From Dehalobacter sp. (GTDB lineage Bacteria > Bacillota > Desulfitobacteriia > Desulfitobacteriales > Syntrophobotulaceae), in NCBI GenBank assembly GCA_023667845.1, contig JAMPIU010000143.1, positions 369,759-433,758 on the forward strand: 64,000 nt of DNA, given 5' to 3'. The translations under genes were made by a program, and so were the position numbers. Below the pieces are notes generated by a model. That model saw only the letters and a list, made by a program, of their open reading frames with translations. It was not told where the DNA came from and made no database searches. Positions 17,559 to 28,576 of this stretch are shown one piece after another. Every line of letters begins with the position of its first letter. Position 1 is the stretch's first letter.

Positions 17559-18929
17559 ATGTTTAGATCTTCAGAACAAGAAGGAAGCCAACAGAATCAG
17601 CGGTTTAAGATGGACCGCCGCAAGTTTCTGAAGGCAGGGGCTGCTTCTGCGCTGGCAGCAGGGATTGTTGGCGCAATCGGAGTTTTGCCGGCAGAAGCAG
17701 CTGAAGCTATGGCAAGCCAGACAGGCCCCCAGAACGGAGCCAAATCCAAGCTACATCCCAATATGGATTATGGCGGTGCCAGTGTCCGATTTGTCGAGCA
17801 TAACGACCAATGGCTTGGAACTTCAAAGCTAGTTGGTCCTATTAAAAAGAGCCATGAAGCAGACTCGGGATTCTTTTATGCGATGCGTGGTAAACTTACA
17901 GCAGAAGCTCAAACAACGTCGTACAACTATCAATTCGTCTTTAAGCATCCGTTTAACGCAGCTATTGCCGGGTTCGCCGTCAATCTTGCTCCTGAACCCA
18001 TGGTGAGCGGACAGCCGGCCCCTGAAAAGTTACCGATTCCAGATCCCGAACAAATGTCCCAACACATTAAGGATTGCGCCTATTTTTTGCGGGCGGATGA
18101 AGTAGGAATCGGCAAGATGCCCCCGTATGCTTATTATACCTATAAAACGCCTAGTCTGGAAGATTTGCTTAGGGATGATCTATCTAAATCGACACCGGTC
18201 ACGGAGAATCTACCCTATGTTATTGTCGTCATGGTTGACCAGCATTTGGAAACAATGCTGGCTTCGACCGGATATGATGGTATTAGCGCTGCCCAATCCA
18301 TGCGTTCATATCATTCAACTGGTGTTATTTCCTGTATTTTAGCCAGTTATATTCGTAACCTGGGTTATAATGCCAGAGCACAGCATTTCACCAACTACGA
18401 AGCGGTTATGGGTCCCTGCATTATAGCTGCAGGACTGGGTGAATTAACGAGAACAGGTGACTGCACTGCACATCCGCGTCTTGGATTCCGCCACAAAGTA
18501 GCAGCTGTGACCACCGATTTGCCCCTTCTCCCTGACAAACCGATTGATTTCGGCATGCTTGATTTTTGCAGTGTCTGTGGCAAATGCGCAGATAATTGCC
18601 CTTCCGGTGCAATTACAAAGGATAAGGACCCAGTAGAATTTAATGGTTACTTGCGTTGGAACAGTGATTCTAAAAAATGCACAATATTCCGGGCAACAAA
18701 CAAAGAAGGCTCTTCCTGCGGCAGGTGTATGAAGGTATGTCCTTGGGACTCTAAGGAACAATCCTGGTTCCACGAAGCAGGTACTTGGATCGGCAGCCAT
18801 GGCCAGAGCTCATCCAGATTGCTTAAACAAATCGACGATATGTTTGGCTATGGCACAGAAGAGATCGAGAAATATAAATGGTGGCTGGAGTGGCCTGAAA
18901 GATATGATGTATTAGCTACCAAGCATTAA
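17559..18929 (+). CDS. rdhA: Reductive dehalogenase RdhA
   Basis: 456 residues; Tat motif [10 protein letters not shown] (Arg20-Arg21). Core [18 protein letters not shown] and [16 protein letters not shown]. The first cluster motif is [12 protein letters not shown], with Ser-Val and Gly where the others have Arg-Val and Lys/Ala; the second is [12 protein letters not shown]. Close relative of 15519 in both termini. Presumed corrinoid/Fe-S reductive dehalogenase of unknown substrate. Confidence 0.96.
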   Translation: MFRSSEQEGSQQNQRFKMDRRKFLKAGAASALAAGIVGAIGVLPAEAAEAMASQTGPQNGAKSKLHPNMDYGGASVRFVEHNDQWLGTSKLVGPIKKSHEADSGFFYAMRGKLTAEAQTTSYNYQFVFKHPFNAAIAGFAVNLAPEPMVSGQPAPEKLPIPDPEQMSQHIKDCAYFLRADEVGIGKMPPYAYYTYKTPSLEDLLRDDLSKSTPVTENLPYVIVVMVDQHLETMLASTGYDGISAAQSMRSYHSTGVISCILASYIRNLGYNARAQHFTNYEAVMGPCIIAAGLGELTRTGDCTAHPRLGFRHKVAAVTTDLPLLPDKPIDFGMLDFCSVCGKCADNCPSGAITKDKDPVEFNGYLRWNSDSKKCTIFRATNKEGSSCGRCMKVCPWDSKEQSWFHEAGTWIGSHGQSSSRLLKQIDDMFGYGTEEIEKYKWWLEWPERYDVLATKH

Positions 18930-18967
18930 GCTGTTCAGTTTTTCATCAGGCATATACCAGGCATATC

Positions 18968-19001
18968 TTTAAGCGGCGGAGTTTTTCTCTTGCCGCTTAA
19001 A
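18968..19001 (+). terminator. Hairpin after rdhA
   Basis: Stem TTTAAGCGGC / GCCGCTTAAA with a T-rich loop; no clear T-run downstream, so it may act as a 3' stabiliser or weak terminator. Confidence 0.65.
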
Positions 19002-19102
19002 GGTGTTCAAAAAACGGATGCTATTCCTTAAATTAGGCTAAAAATTATTGTAAATGTATATATTAATGATTTAATGTTATCATAGGTCATGTAAAATTAA
19101 TT

Positions 19103-19116
19103 TTAGCATTTGCAAA
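19103..19116. promoter_or_regulatory. Dehalobox-like site before rdhK 19201
   Basis: TTAGCATTTGCAAA, one mismatch from the TTAGC-N4-GCTAA palindrome, 85 bp before the rdhK start. A -10 at the ideal distance is not clear (TACGAT at 19147 is about 8 bp too far). Confidence 0.45.
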
Positions 19117-19200
19117 TTTTTTTAAATTGTTATCCAAATTGGTTCATACGATAAATCGCTTGACGATCTGACTCATCTGCTGTTAGGGGAGGGAAAATCG

Positions 19201-19899
19201 ATGGATGATAGCACAAAAAGACAGATTCCAGGAACAATCATTCCTGAATCGTTTAATCGTGTTGAAAGATTGGAAAAATATGTACATCTCGGATGTACGC
19301 GTCCATTTTACAAAGGAAGCGTCGTACTTTCTCAGGGCAGTGAAACCAATAATGTAATGTATGTGCAGTCGGGATGTCTTGCCGTAAGCATGGGGACTGA
19401 TGATGGTCATAATAAATTTTTGTTCCAGATCGGCGAGCAATCCATTGGGATGACAACCTTTTTAAGTGAGAATCATGAACTACAGATCGTTGCGGTCAAA
19501 GACAGTGTTATTTGTTTTTTTACCATTGAAGAGGTTTTGAAAATATGTCACGAAGATGAACAACTGATTGTCGATATCATTCAAAATCTTAGTTCAAAAG
19601 TATATTATTTTATGACACAATCAAGAGATTTAAATTTTTCCCGTCCCGCGAGTAGGGTGTTTCGCTTCCTGTATAACCTATGTCTTCATGATGGAAAACA
19701 AATTGAAGACTATTACATCATTCATTCAAATCTGACACAAAAAGCGATCGGCGAAATCACCGGCACCCATTATGTCACGGTTAGCAAATTATTGACGATC
19801 CTTGAAAAGCAGAAAGTATTGAGAAAAACCAAGGATGCAATTTATGTTTATAACCTAGAAAAACTAAAAAATATGATTAATGAAGTTCTTGAATATTAG
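19201..19899 (+). CDS. rdhK: CRP/FNR-family regulator RdhK, GTHY class
   Basis: 232 residues, the CprK length. RQIPGTIIPESFNRVERLEKYVHLG, barrel with VVLSQGSETNNVMYVQSGCL, dimer helix VYYFMTQSRDLNFSRP, recognition helix GTHYVTVSKLLTILEK. The Gln-Gly-Ser loop replaces the PGEE turn of the other RdhK proteins, which should change the effector pocket. It pairs with the paralogue at 21046; both stand next to a trigger-factor-type gene on the opposite strand. Its stop lies 5 bp from the convergent rdhT stop. Confidence 0.92.
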   Translation: MDDSTKRQIPGTIIPESFNRVERLEKYVHLGCTRPFYKGSVVLSQGSETNNVMYVQSGCLAVSMGTDDGHNKFLFQIGEQSIGMTTFLSENHELQIVAVKDSVICFFTIEEVLKICHEDEQLIVDIIQNLSSKVYYFMTQSRDLNFSRPASRVFRFLYNLCLHDGKQIEDYYIIHSNLTQKAIGEITGTHYVTVSKLLTILEKQKVLRKTKDAIYVYNLEKLKNMINEVLEY

Positions 19900-19904
19900 A
19901 AAAA

Positions 19905-20849
19905 TCAATTATCACCGATATTCCATTCAAATAGGTGTTTGACAATCTTTTCATGCAGCAGACTTTCTTTTAAGAGTTCGGGGGTAGGGAAAAGCTTTTC
20001 AAACATTTGTTGATCCCCCTGGATTCCTTCAAGAACCTGCTTTCTTCCTAACTCTGCTTCTTCATCGGAAATACAAATATTTTCAACACGTGCTAACTCC
20101 GTAAAAGCCAAACTGAGGAGAAGCTGTTGTTTAGCAAAAACAGCACAATCCTCATAGAAATATTCATCAGCCTCACTTGAGCCAAAAGGTGTATTTGCGT
20201 TTTGATTCTTTATGATTTCATAGTCTTTAAGTGCATTGTTTATTACTTGCTTTGTCGTGGCGGCCAGCATTTCCTCATCCAACTCATATGTTGAGCTCTC
20301 GATAATTGTATCTAAGATCGTTTGTAGATTATTTTCTGCGATGGTTTGTTGGCTTTCAGCTATCAAGGACTTGCGGATTTTCTCTTTCAGCGTTTTCAAG
20401 TCCGGAACTTCCGGGTCCATTTCATGGATAATTGCGTCTGTGACCTCCAGTTGTTTTGACGGCCAGACTTCCAGTACGGTAGCCAAAAACTCAGCTTTCT
20501 TGCCTGCAACGTGTTGAAGCGGACTATTGTGTGGGATATCAATCATCATTTGGAAACGATCTGCTTTCTTTTTTCCGATGACATTTTTGAATTGGCCAAA
20601 CATCATGGGATCGCCAACTTTGTATTTTAAATAGGATGAACAAAGTTCCGAAACAGCCAAACCGTCGCAAGTTGCAAAAATGCTGACTGCAACCTCATCC
20701 CCTTCTTCGACAACTATATTGTCTTTTGACCATTCGTTAAGCATTTTTAAAACAGATTGAATTACCGCATTCTCTAACTCCGTTTCTGTAGGCGTGGGCT
20801 GAGGGGCGATTTTCATTCCTTTATACTGACCCAGTTGAAAATGATGCAT
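19905..20849 (-). CDS. rdhT: Trigger-factor-like chaperone RdhT
   Basis: 314 residues. N-terminus FQLGQYKGMKI resembles trigger factor after its ribosome-binding domain; there follow a PPIase-like region (VVEEGDEVAV ... GKKAEFLATVLEV) and a helical C-terminal chaperone region. With about 430 residues in housekeeping trigger factor, the N-terminal ribosome-binding domain is absent, as in PceT. PceT/CprT bind the twin-arginine leader of RdhA precursors and keep them foldable until cofactor loading and Tat export. Start ATG 20849 after GGAGGCACTATCA. A palindrome at 20935 can serve its promoter. Confidence 0.88.
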   Translation of the reverse strand: MHHFQLGQYKGMKIAPQPTPTETELENAVIQSVLKMLNEWSKDNIVVEEGDEVAVSIFATCDGLAVSELCSSYLKYKVGDPMMFGQFKNVIGKKKADRFQMMIDIPHNSPLQHVAGKKAEFLATVLEVWPSKQLEVTDAIIHEMDPEVPDLKTLKEKIRKSLIAESQQTIAENNLQTILDTIIESSTYELDEEMLAATTKQVINNALKDYEIIKNQNANTPFGSSEADEYFYEDCAVFAKQQLLLSLAFTELARVENICISDEEAELGRKQVLEGIQGDQQMFEKLFPTPELLKESLLHEKIVKHLFEWNIGDN

Positions 20850-20906
20850 TGATAGTGCCTCCATTTAATATAAAAATAATATGAAAATTGCAGTCATAAC
20901 ACTTTC

Positions 20907-20948
20907 ATGTTATCATAAATTAAGCATCTAGATTTTAGCATATGCCAA
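20907..20948 (-). promoter_or_regulatory. Dehalobox and -10 for rdhT (shared with rdhK 21046)
   Basis: TTAGCATATGCCAA at 20935-20948 is one mismatch from a perfect palindrome. On the minus strand TAACAT at 20907-20912 gives a start about 41.5 bp from its centre, so rdhT looks RdhK-activated. It also lies 98 bp before the divergent rdhK. Confidence 0.6.
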
Positions 20949-21045
20949 CCTTGAAATCAAATGCAAAAAACAATCGATTATTTAAAAACTTGAAGTATCT
21001 TTATGTTTTTGATCATCCGAATTTTTTAGGAGAAGGGGAAAATTA

Positions 21046-21759
21046 ATGGATGATAGGATGATGGATGATAATATAAAGAGAAAAATTCCTGATATTTTAA
21101 TTCCTGAAACATTCAATCGAATTGAACGTTTGGGAATGTACACGCATCTCGCAAATACCCGAACTTTTACCAAAGGAAGCATTGTGCTTGGACAGGGTGC
21201 AGAATCAAATTCTATTGTATATGTACAATCAGGATGTTTATCCGTAGGTATCGGGATGGAAGACGGTCATAATAAATTCCTGTTTAATATTACTGAAGGT
21301 TGCGTCGGAATGACAGCATTTCTAAATGAATATCATGAATTGCAAATTCATGCGGTCAAAACCAGTACGGTTTGTTTTTTTTCCATTGCGCAAGTTATGA
21401 AAATTTTCCATGACGATGAACAAGTAATCCTTGATATCTTGCATAATATTCTCAGTAAAGTATATTATTTTATGGCACATGCCAGAGATTTAAACTATTC
21501 CCGTCCTTCCAGTAGAGTGTTCCGCTTGCTCTATAATCTTTGCATTCATGAAGGGAAGTTTGTAGGCGGTAGTTATGTCATTACTTCAAAGCTTACGCAG
21601 AAAGCAATAGCGGATATTACGGGGACACATTATGTGACGGTTTGCAAATTATTTAACATACTTGAAAAACAAGAAGTCCTCAAAAAAGTCAAAAATAAAA
21701 TTTATGTTTATAATATTGAAAAACTAAAAAGTTTAATCAATGAAGTTATTGAGTACTAA
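21046..21759 (+). CDS. rdhK: CRP/FNR-family regulator RdhK, GTHY class
   Basis: 237 residues; N-terminus MDDRMMDDNIKRKIPDILIPE, barrel with IVLGQGAESNSIVYVQSGCL, dimer helix VYYFMAHARDLNYSRP, recognition helix GTHYVTVCKLFNILEK (Cys instead of Ser in the third contact position compared with 19201). ATG after AGGAGAAGGGGAAAATTA. It is probably a duplicate of 19201 together with the neighbouring rdhT, giving the order rdhK-rdhT-rdhK-rdhT. Confidence 0.92.
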   Translation: MDDRMMDDNIKRKIPDILIPETFNRIERLGMYTHLANTRTFTKGSIVLGQGAESNSIVYVQSGCLSVGIGMEDGHNKFLFNITEGCVGMTAFLNEYHELQIHAVKTSTVCFFSIAQVMKIFHDDEQVILDILHNILSKVYYFMAHARDLNYSRPSSRVFRLLYNLCIHEGKFVGGSYVITSKLTQKAIADITGTHYVTVCKLFNILEKQEVLKKVKNKIYVYNIEKLKSLINEVIEY

Positions 21760-21786
21760 GCTACGGGGACAATATTTGTGGATTTT

Positions 21787-21826
21787 AAAGACATGCCGGA
21801 GAAAACTTTCCGGCATGTCTTTTTAT
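21787..21826. terminator. Bidirectional terminator between rdhK and rdhT
   Basis: Stem AAAGACATGCCGGA / TCCGGCATGTCTTT with a short loop and a T-run on the plus strand, separating convergent genes. Confidence 0.9.
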
Positions 21827-21899
21827 TAGCCCCAAAGTTTCATGGTAGTTTAACGCGGACTAAATAATCTGGTAAGATAATATAGTAAAATGTTTTAGG

Positions 21900-22877
21900 T
21901 TATTGTAATGTAAAAATTCTTTCGTAATCACTTTTGCCGTAAATATCGCAATCGTTCCATTTCCAAAGAGCGTGAATAATCTTTTCTCTAAACAAGTAGT
22001 CCCCCAAAAATTCATCATTTGGAAAGAGCTGACTGAATTGCGCTTTGTCGGGAGATGTTTTTAAGAAGAAGGATTTTGCTTCCTGAATTTCCTCAGGACT
22101 GATGTCGATGTTTTCTAGCCGTGCAATTTCGGTCAGAATGAGTTCTTCGACAAGGGTTTTCTCAGCCAACGCCATGTTCTTCATTTCAAACATCCTGTTA
22201 TCTCCGGACATAAGCGCTTCAAGGTTTTGAGGATTCCCTGACGAGAAAAGTTCCTTTTGCGATTGGGTATTAAGAATATCCAGAACTTCCTGGAATTCCT
22301 TTTGATCTAAAGTATATTCCGAACCCGAGGCAATGGTGTCGATTATGGATCGAATTCTCTCTTCCTTGATCTTTTGTAACCAGTTTTCAGAGATTATTTT
22401 GCGTAAGTTGGCCTGCAGCTCATCTATTCCAGAAACCTCAGGATTAATTTGCCTGGCGATTTCATCCGAGAGTTCAACGGGTAGTCTATGGTTAACTTCA
22501 TGGATGGCAATCTGAAAGGTAACTGTTTTTCCGCCCATCCGTTCAACGGTGAAACCTTCGGGGAAAGTAACAGACAGCACTAAATCATCTCCGGCTTTGT
22601 GATTAATAATCTGGCTGAATGCCTCAAGAACAGAAGGATCCCCCAAGGTAAACTTTAGATTCGAATTCGATAACTCCGGAACGAACATATTGTCGCATTC
22701 CGCACGAAGGCCAATGACAACTTCATCACCATACACCGCAGGCATATTATTTTTTGCCCATTGGTTTGCCAGTTTTTTTACAGCTTCCCTCGCCCCCAGG
22801 TTCAAATCATCTTCGGAAAACATAGATACTGGAGGAAGCTTTAATCCTTTATATGATCCAAGTTTGATTTCATGCAT
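21900..22877 (-). CDS. rdhT: Trigger-factor-like chaperone RdhT, second copy
   Basis: 325 residues from ATG 22877 (GAAGGAAG upstream; TTG at 22883 is the alternative). N-terminus MHEIKLGSYKGLKLPP matches the first copy; a PPIase-like middle (DDLVLSVTFPEGF ... GKTVTFQIAIHEV) and helical C-terminus follow. It too lacks the ribosome-binding domain. The two copies have diverged widely in the C-terminal half, so they may serve different RdhA clients. It is divergent from rdhZ across a 364-bp gap. Confidence 0.87.
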   Translation of the reverse strand: MHEIKLGSYKGLKLPPVSMFSEDDLNLGAREAVKKLANQWAKNNMPAVYGDEVVIGLRAECDNMFVPELSNSNLKFTLGDPSVLEAFSQIINHKAGDDLVLSVTFPEGFTVERMGGKTVTFQIAIHEVNHRLPVELSDEIARQINPEVSGIDELQANLRKIISENWLQKIKEERIRSIIDTIASGSEYTLDQKEFQEVLDILNTQSQKELFSSGNPQNLEALMSGDNRMFEMKNMALAEKTLVEELILTEIARLENIDISPEEIQEAKSFFLKTSPDKAQFSQLFPNDEFLGDYLFREKIIHALWKWNDCDIYGKSDYERIFTLQ

Positions 22878-23241
22878 GCCCAATCTACTTCCTTCTTTTA
22901 TTATTTTTTTGTTGTTATTTTATCATGGAATAGTCTATCATAAAATAGTTTATCACACTTTAATATGCGCAAATAAAAATTTTGTTTTTTATATAGGAGG
23001 GGGTTAAAAATAACCTTTTGTGGGGATATTTAGGAGCAGATGAAAAATAAGGAGGGGGAAGAAAGTAAAATACTGACACATTAATTCTTATTTAACAAAA
23101 AATAATTCTTATTTTACAAAAATTCGATAAAATATTGTCATGATATGCAATTATGTTATACTTAATTAGCATGTTTTAAAGATTTATTTGTATACCTAGG
23201 TTAAGATTTTAATGCATAATAAAACACAAGGAGAAAAGCAT
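22878..23241. other. Regulatory gap between rdhT and rdhZ
   Basis: No gene. It contains TATCA repeated three times at 15-bp spacing (22920-22953) and an imperfect tandem repeat, two units starting TAATTCTTATTT and ending ACAAAAA (23082-23122). TTAGCATGTTTTAA at 23167 carries one good dehalobox half. A promoter for the rdhZ-rdhE-rdhC-rdhD run should be here, but a -10 cannot be assigned. Confidence 0.5.
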
Positions 23242-25265
<2,024 letters not shown>

Positions 25266-25325
25266 GTTGAAAAAACAGATTTCTTTTATATTTGTTTCAA
25301 GCCATAAAAAAGAGAGGCCAGTTTT

Positions 25326-26525
25326 ATGAAAAAATTTATATTAATTGCTAAAAAATTTATTCCATTATTTGCTATTGTAATTTTGGTTCTAACAATGGTA
25401 TATGGGTATTACATCAATAAAATGGATCAGGATGTTGTCCAAGGGTATTACCAGCAGTTGTTTCCGAAAGCAGACCATTTTGATTCAATAAGTGACCGGA
25501 CGGCCAAGGCGATAGGCGCAGACGGAAACCTTATGGCTTATGTCGGGATCTGCAGTAATGTCGGCTATGGGGGGCCCGTGATGGTAGGGACTATCATCAA
25601 TCTGACCGGGGGTATTCAGGATGTAGTGATCCTGCAGCATAAGGAGACTCCTTCTTATCTCAACAAGATAGCCCAGGCCGGCTATTTCCGCCAGTACACC
25701 AAAAAACATGCGGATGATCCGCTGGTTTTGGACGCTGACATTGACAGAGTATCGGGGGCAACGCTTTCCACACGGGCTATCGCAAAATCTGTGAATGATG
25801 TTGCGCATACAGTGGCCGTCCAAGAATTGAATGTTACACCTAAAAAAGCAGAGATCTCCTGGAATATAGGAATAAAAGAAATCGCAGTTGCTTTACTCTT
25901 TATACTTTCTGTTTTCATACCCCGTTTCAAGCAATTGGCGAAGTTTAGGTTGGTATTTCTGGGACTTAGTATCGTTATTTTAGGTTTTTGGTTAAATAGG
26001 TCATTATCGATGGGACACATCAGTGCGCTGCTTCTTGGATACTTCCCGTCTCCGAGCGAAAATCTGATATGGTATCTTGTTTTGTTGGGAGCATTGGCAC
26101 CTGCTTTAATAACCGGTAAAAACATCTACTGTGCGTATGTTTGTCCTTTCCACGGCTTGCAGGAAGCTACCCACATGATTAGTAAAGTCAATATACCGAT
26201 CGGAAAATATGTTAAATGGTTCCACACAATAAAAGAAGTTATCTTATTTTTAGTTTTGTTCTTTGCCTTCCTCTTTGTAAACCCTTCATGTTCCAGTTTT
26301 GAACCCTTTGGAACGATATTTGGCTTAAACGGATCCAGTAATCAGTGGTATTTGCTTTTTGTCATATTGCTTACCAGCTTTTTCTACCGCCGGTTCTGGT
26401 GTGTTGCGTTTTGTCCGGTTGGGACATTTGTGGACAAGGTCGCACAACTGGGACGGAAAATTCGGGAAATCATTGGGTTGCCCTCCAAGAAAAAGGTTAG
26501 AAAGGTGGAGAATATGAATGTCTGA
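25326..26525 (+). CDS. rdhC: RdhC: membrane FMN-binding / 4Fe-4S protein
   Basis: 399 residues. One N-terminal helix anchors an extracytoplasmic FMN-binding domain with the covalent attachment motif SGATLSTRA (acceptor Thr about 146). A membrane part with five or so helices follows, bearing two NosR/NapH-like motifs CAYVCPFHGLQEA and CVAFCPVG. CprC/PceC were first called regulators; the flavin points to electron transfer from quinols to RdhA. The local ApbE (49647) is the expected flavinyl transferase. It directly follows rdhE; in cpr clusters rdhB and rdhA would sit between. Confidence 0.9.
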   Translation: MKKFILIAKKFIPLFAIVILVLTMVYGYYINKMDQDVVQGYYQQLFPKADHFDSISDRTAKAIGADGNLMAYVGICSNVGYGGPVMVGTIINLTGGIQDVVILQHKETPSYLNKIAQAGYFRQYTKKHADDPLVLDADIDRVSGATLSTRAIAKSVNDVAHTVAVQELNVTPKKAEISWNIGIKEIAVALLFILSVFIPRFKQLAKFRLVFLGLSIVILGFWLNRSLSMGHISALLLGYFPSPSENLIWYLVLLGALAPALITGKNIYCAYVCPFHGLQEATHMISKVNIPIGKYVKWFHTIKEVILFLVLFFAFLFVNPSCSSFEPFGTIFGLNGSSNQWYLLFVILLTSFFYRRFWCVAFCPVGTFVDKVAQLGRKIREIIGLPSKKKVRKVENMNV

Positions 26526-26667
26526 AAAAGCTGAACCCGTAGTAAAACCTGAAGATCAAGAAGTGGGGAAAAAAAAGACAGAAACTTCTACAATTTTGCT
26601 TTTTGCTTTGTATGGCCTTACCATCTTGCTGATTGTTTTGGTTTTGATAAGTAATTGGAATGCCTGA
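26518..26667 (+). CDS. 49-residue single-helix membrane protein
   Basis: Translation from ATG 26518 overlaps the rdhC stop by 8 bp: MSEKAEPVVKPEDQEVGKKK, then one hydrophobic helix (ILLFALYGLTILLIVLVLIS). The GAAAGGTGGAG before it is a good ribosome site. The N-terminal half is polar and charged. The position between rdhC and rdhD and the tight coupling make it a real gene; it could be a small subunit or stabiliser of the RdhC membrane complex. I do not recognise a family. Confidence 0.72.
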   Translation: MSEKAEPVVKPEDQEVGKKKTETSTILLFALYGLTILLIVLVLISNWNA

Positions 26668-26696
26668 TGATTTCTGAATAATGAGGAGTAATCAAC

Positions 26697-28286
26697 ATGG
26701 ATACAACATTATTGGCCGGGGAGAAGGCCAGACAATCACTCGCAGCAGGAATAGACCTTATCGCCTCTTGTGTTAAGGTTACACTGGGACCAAAAGGAAG
26801 AAATGTTGTTTTAGACCCGGTGGTTGGTCTTCCGAAAATTACAAATGACGGGGCTAGTATTGCCAATATCATTTCCACACCTAACCGGTTCCAAAATTTA
26901 GGATGCCAGATTATCAAAGAAGTATCAGACAAAACCAACGACAGGGTGGGTGACGGGACAACGACATCGATTGTTCTGGCCCAGGCCATGATTCGGGAAG
27001 GGATGAAAAATATTGCGGCGGGTAGTAATCCCACTTCTCTTATAAGCGGCATAGAAAAAGGAATTGAAAGCGCTATTGAGGCTATTAATAAAAGCGCAGT
27101 CAAGATATCCAGTCTGGAGAAGGTTAAGCAGGTGGCTACTGTATCGTCAGGAGATCCGGAGATCGGGGGGCTTATTAGCGAAGCTGTAGAAAAAGTTGGT
27201 TTCCATGGGATGATCATGGTGGAAGAAGATCAAGCGCTGAAAACCCGGTTAGAGGTTACGGAAGGGATACGTTTTGACAAGGGATGTTTTACACCGAAAA
27301 TCGTAAAGTCTTGGGAGAAAAAAGAAGAGGTTTTGGAAGATCCGTACATTCTTGTAACCGATACCAAGATTAGCTATATCTATGAGATTTTCTCCATCAT
27401 GGAAGAGGTCGTAAAAAGCGGCAAGCCTCTTGTAATTATTACTGAAGATATTTCTGTTGATTTGCTTGCTCTTCTGCTTGCAAATAAGCAAAAAGGGACC
27501 ATGAATGTCATTGCTATTCAGACCCCCGGTCATGGGGAGCGGCGTAAAGCTTACTTGCAGGATATAGCGGTTATTACTGGTGCCACGGTTATTTCAGAAG
27601 AGGCCGGAATCCCACTTGAAGAAGTACAAGGATACCACTTAGGAAGAGCAAAGCGGATTCTGGTTGATACGAAGAATACGACCATTATTGGCGGACAAGG
27701 TGACAAAGAAGAGATTGAGGCGCGTTGCGCTGAAGTACGTGCGGAATATGAGCCTTTGCTTCCCGGCTGGAGAAAAGAGAAACTCCAGGAAAGGCTGGGG
27801 TGGCTGCAGGGCGGAATAGCTATCATTAAAGTCGGTGCTGCCACGAGACTGGAAATGAAGGAGAAAAAGGATCGGATTGATGATGCTGTCAATGCAGTAA
27901 GGGTAGCGATTGAAGAAGGGATTGTACCTGGCGGAGGTATCGCTTTGCTCGAAGCAACGGATGCATTGGCAGAGATCAAGCTGGATGATCCTGAAGCTAT
28001 GGTCGGACTGCGGATTGTCCAAAAGGCTTTGGAAGCGCCTTTACGCCAGATTGTTGAGAATGCCGGCGAAAACGGAGATTCCGTCATTGAAAACGTCCGG
28101 GAACTTCCTGCCGGACATGGTTATAATGCTGCCGAAGATAGCTACGTTGATATGATAGTAAGTGGAATCATCGATCCTGTCCAGGTAACTTATACGGCAT
28201 TGAAAAATGCTGCCTCTATTGCAACGTTAGTTATCGGCGCAGAAGGATTGATTATTAACAATGCTCCAAACTTCATGAATTTATAG
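26697..28286 (+). CDS. rdhD: GroEL-type chaperonin RdhD
   Basis: 529 residues with [25 protein letters not shown] and [16 protein letters not shown], and GIVPGGGIALLEA near residue 410. It ends NNAPNFMNL without a Gly-Met tail. It has diverged clearly from the rdhE product, particularly in the apical domain (200-330), so the two may form different rings or a mixed ring. Start ATG after GAGGAGTAATCAAC. Last gene of the cpr-like accessory run; terminator at 28366. Confidence 0.9.
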   Translation: MDTTLLAGEKARQSLAAGIDLIASCVKVTLGPKGRNVVLDPVVGLPKITNDGASIANIISTPNRFQNLGCQIIKEVSDKTNDRVGDGTTTSIVLAQAMIREGMKNIAAGSNPTSLISGIEKGIESAIEAINKSAVKISSLEKVKQVATVSSGDPEIGGLISEAVEKVGFHGMIMVEEDQALKTRLEVTEGIRFDKGCFTPKIVKSWEKKEEVLEDPYILVTDTKISYIYEIFSIMEEVVKSGKPLVIITEDISVDLLALLLANKQKGTMNVIAIQTPGHGERRKAYLQDIAVITGATVISEEAGIPLEEVQGYHLGRAKRILVDTKNTTIIGGQGDKEEIEARCAEVRAEYEPLLPGWRKEKLQERLGWLQGGIAIIKVGAATRLEMKEKKDRIDDAVNAVRVAIEEGIVPGGGIALLEATDALAEIKLDDPEAMVGLRIVQKALEAPLRQIVENAGENGDSVIENVRELPAGHGYNAAEDSYVDMIVSGIIDPVQVTYTALKNAASIATLVIGAEGLIINNAPNFMNL

Positions 28287-28365
28287 GCTTCTAAACGTAA
28301 GAATCATATGTAATATATAAGTTCCTTAAGTCGTTTAATATTAATTATCTTAGTGAATTTTTCTT

Positions 28366-28397
28366 TGAAAGCAGCAATAAAGGCTGCTTTCTCTTTA
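28366..28397 (+). terminator. Terminator after rdhD
   Basis: Stem GAAAGCAGC / GCTGCTTTC with loop AATAAAG followed by TCTTT. Confidence 0.8.
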
Positions 28398-28466
28398 TAA
28401 GTTCTAAGATCTGACAAACAATTAAAGATAATTGAAAATAATTATTATAAATGTGGAGAAAAGTTA

Positions 28467-28495
28467 TTGACATCTGATATGAACATGATTAAATT
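28467..28495 (+). promoter_or_regulatory. Sigma-A type promoter of the DUF1638-like gene
   Basis: TTGACA (28467-28472), 17-bp spacer, TAAATT (28490-28495). Confidence 0.7.
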
Positions 28496-28505
28496 GAATA
28501 TAAAC

Positions 28506-28519
28506 TATACACGTGTATA
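28506..28519. promoter_or_regulatory. Perfect palindrome overlapping the transcript start (operator)
   Basis: TATACACGTGTATA is fully self-complementary over 14 bp and starts about 4 bp after the predicted start site of the promoter at 28467. This position suits a repressor operator. Confidence 0.65.
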
Positions 28520-28576
28520 CAATAAAGCAGTGCTCTTTTGATGCGTTTTTCATCTTAAAGAAAGGATTTGATTAGA

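Noticed and set aside
23082..23122. Tandem repeat as a CRISPR array
   Set aside because: Only two imperfect, directly adjacent units with no spacers and no cas genes.
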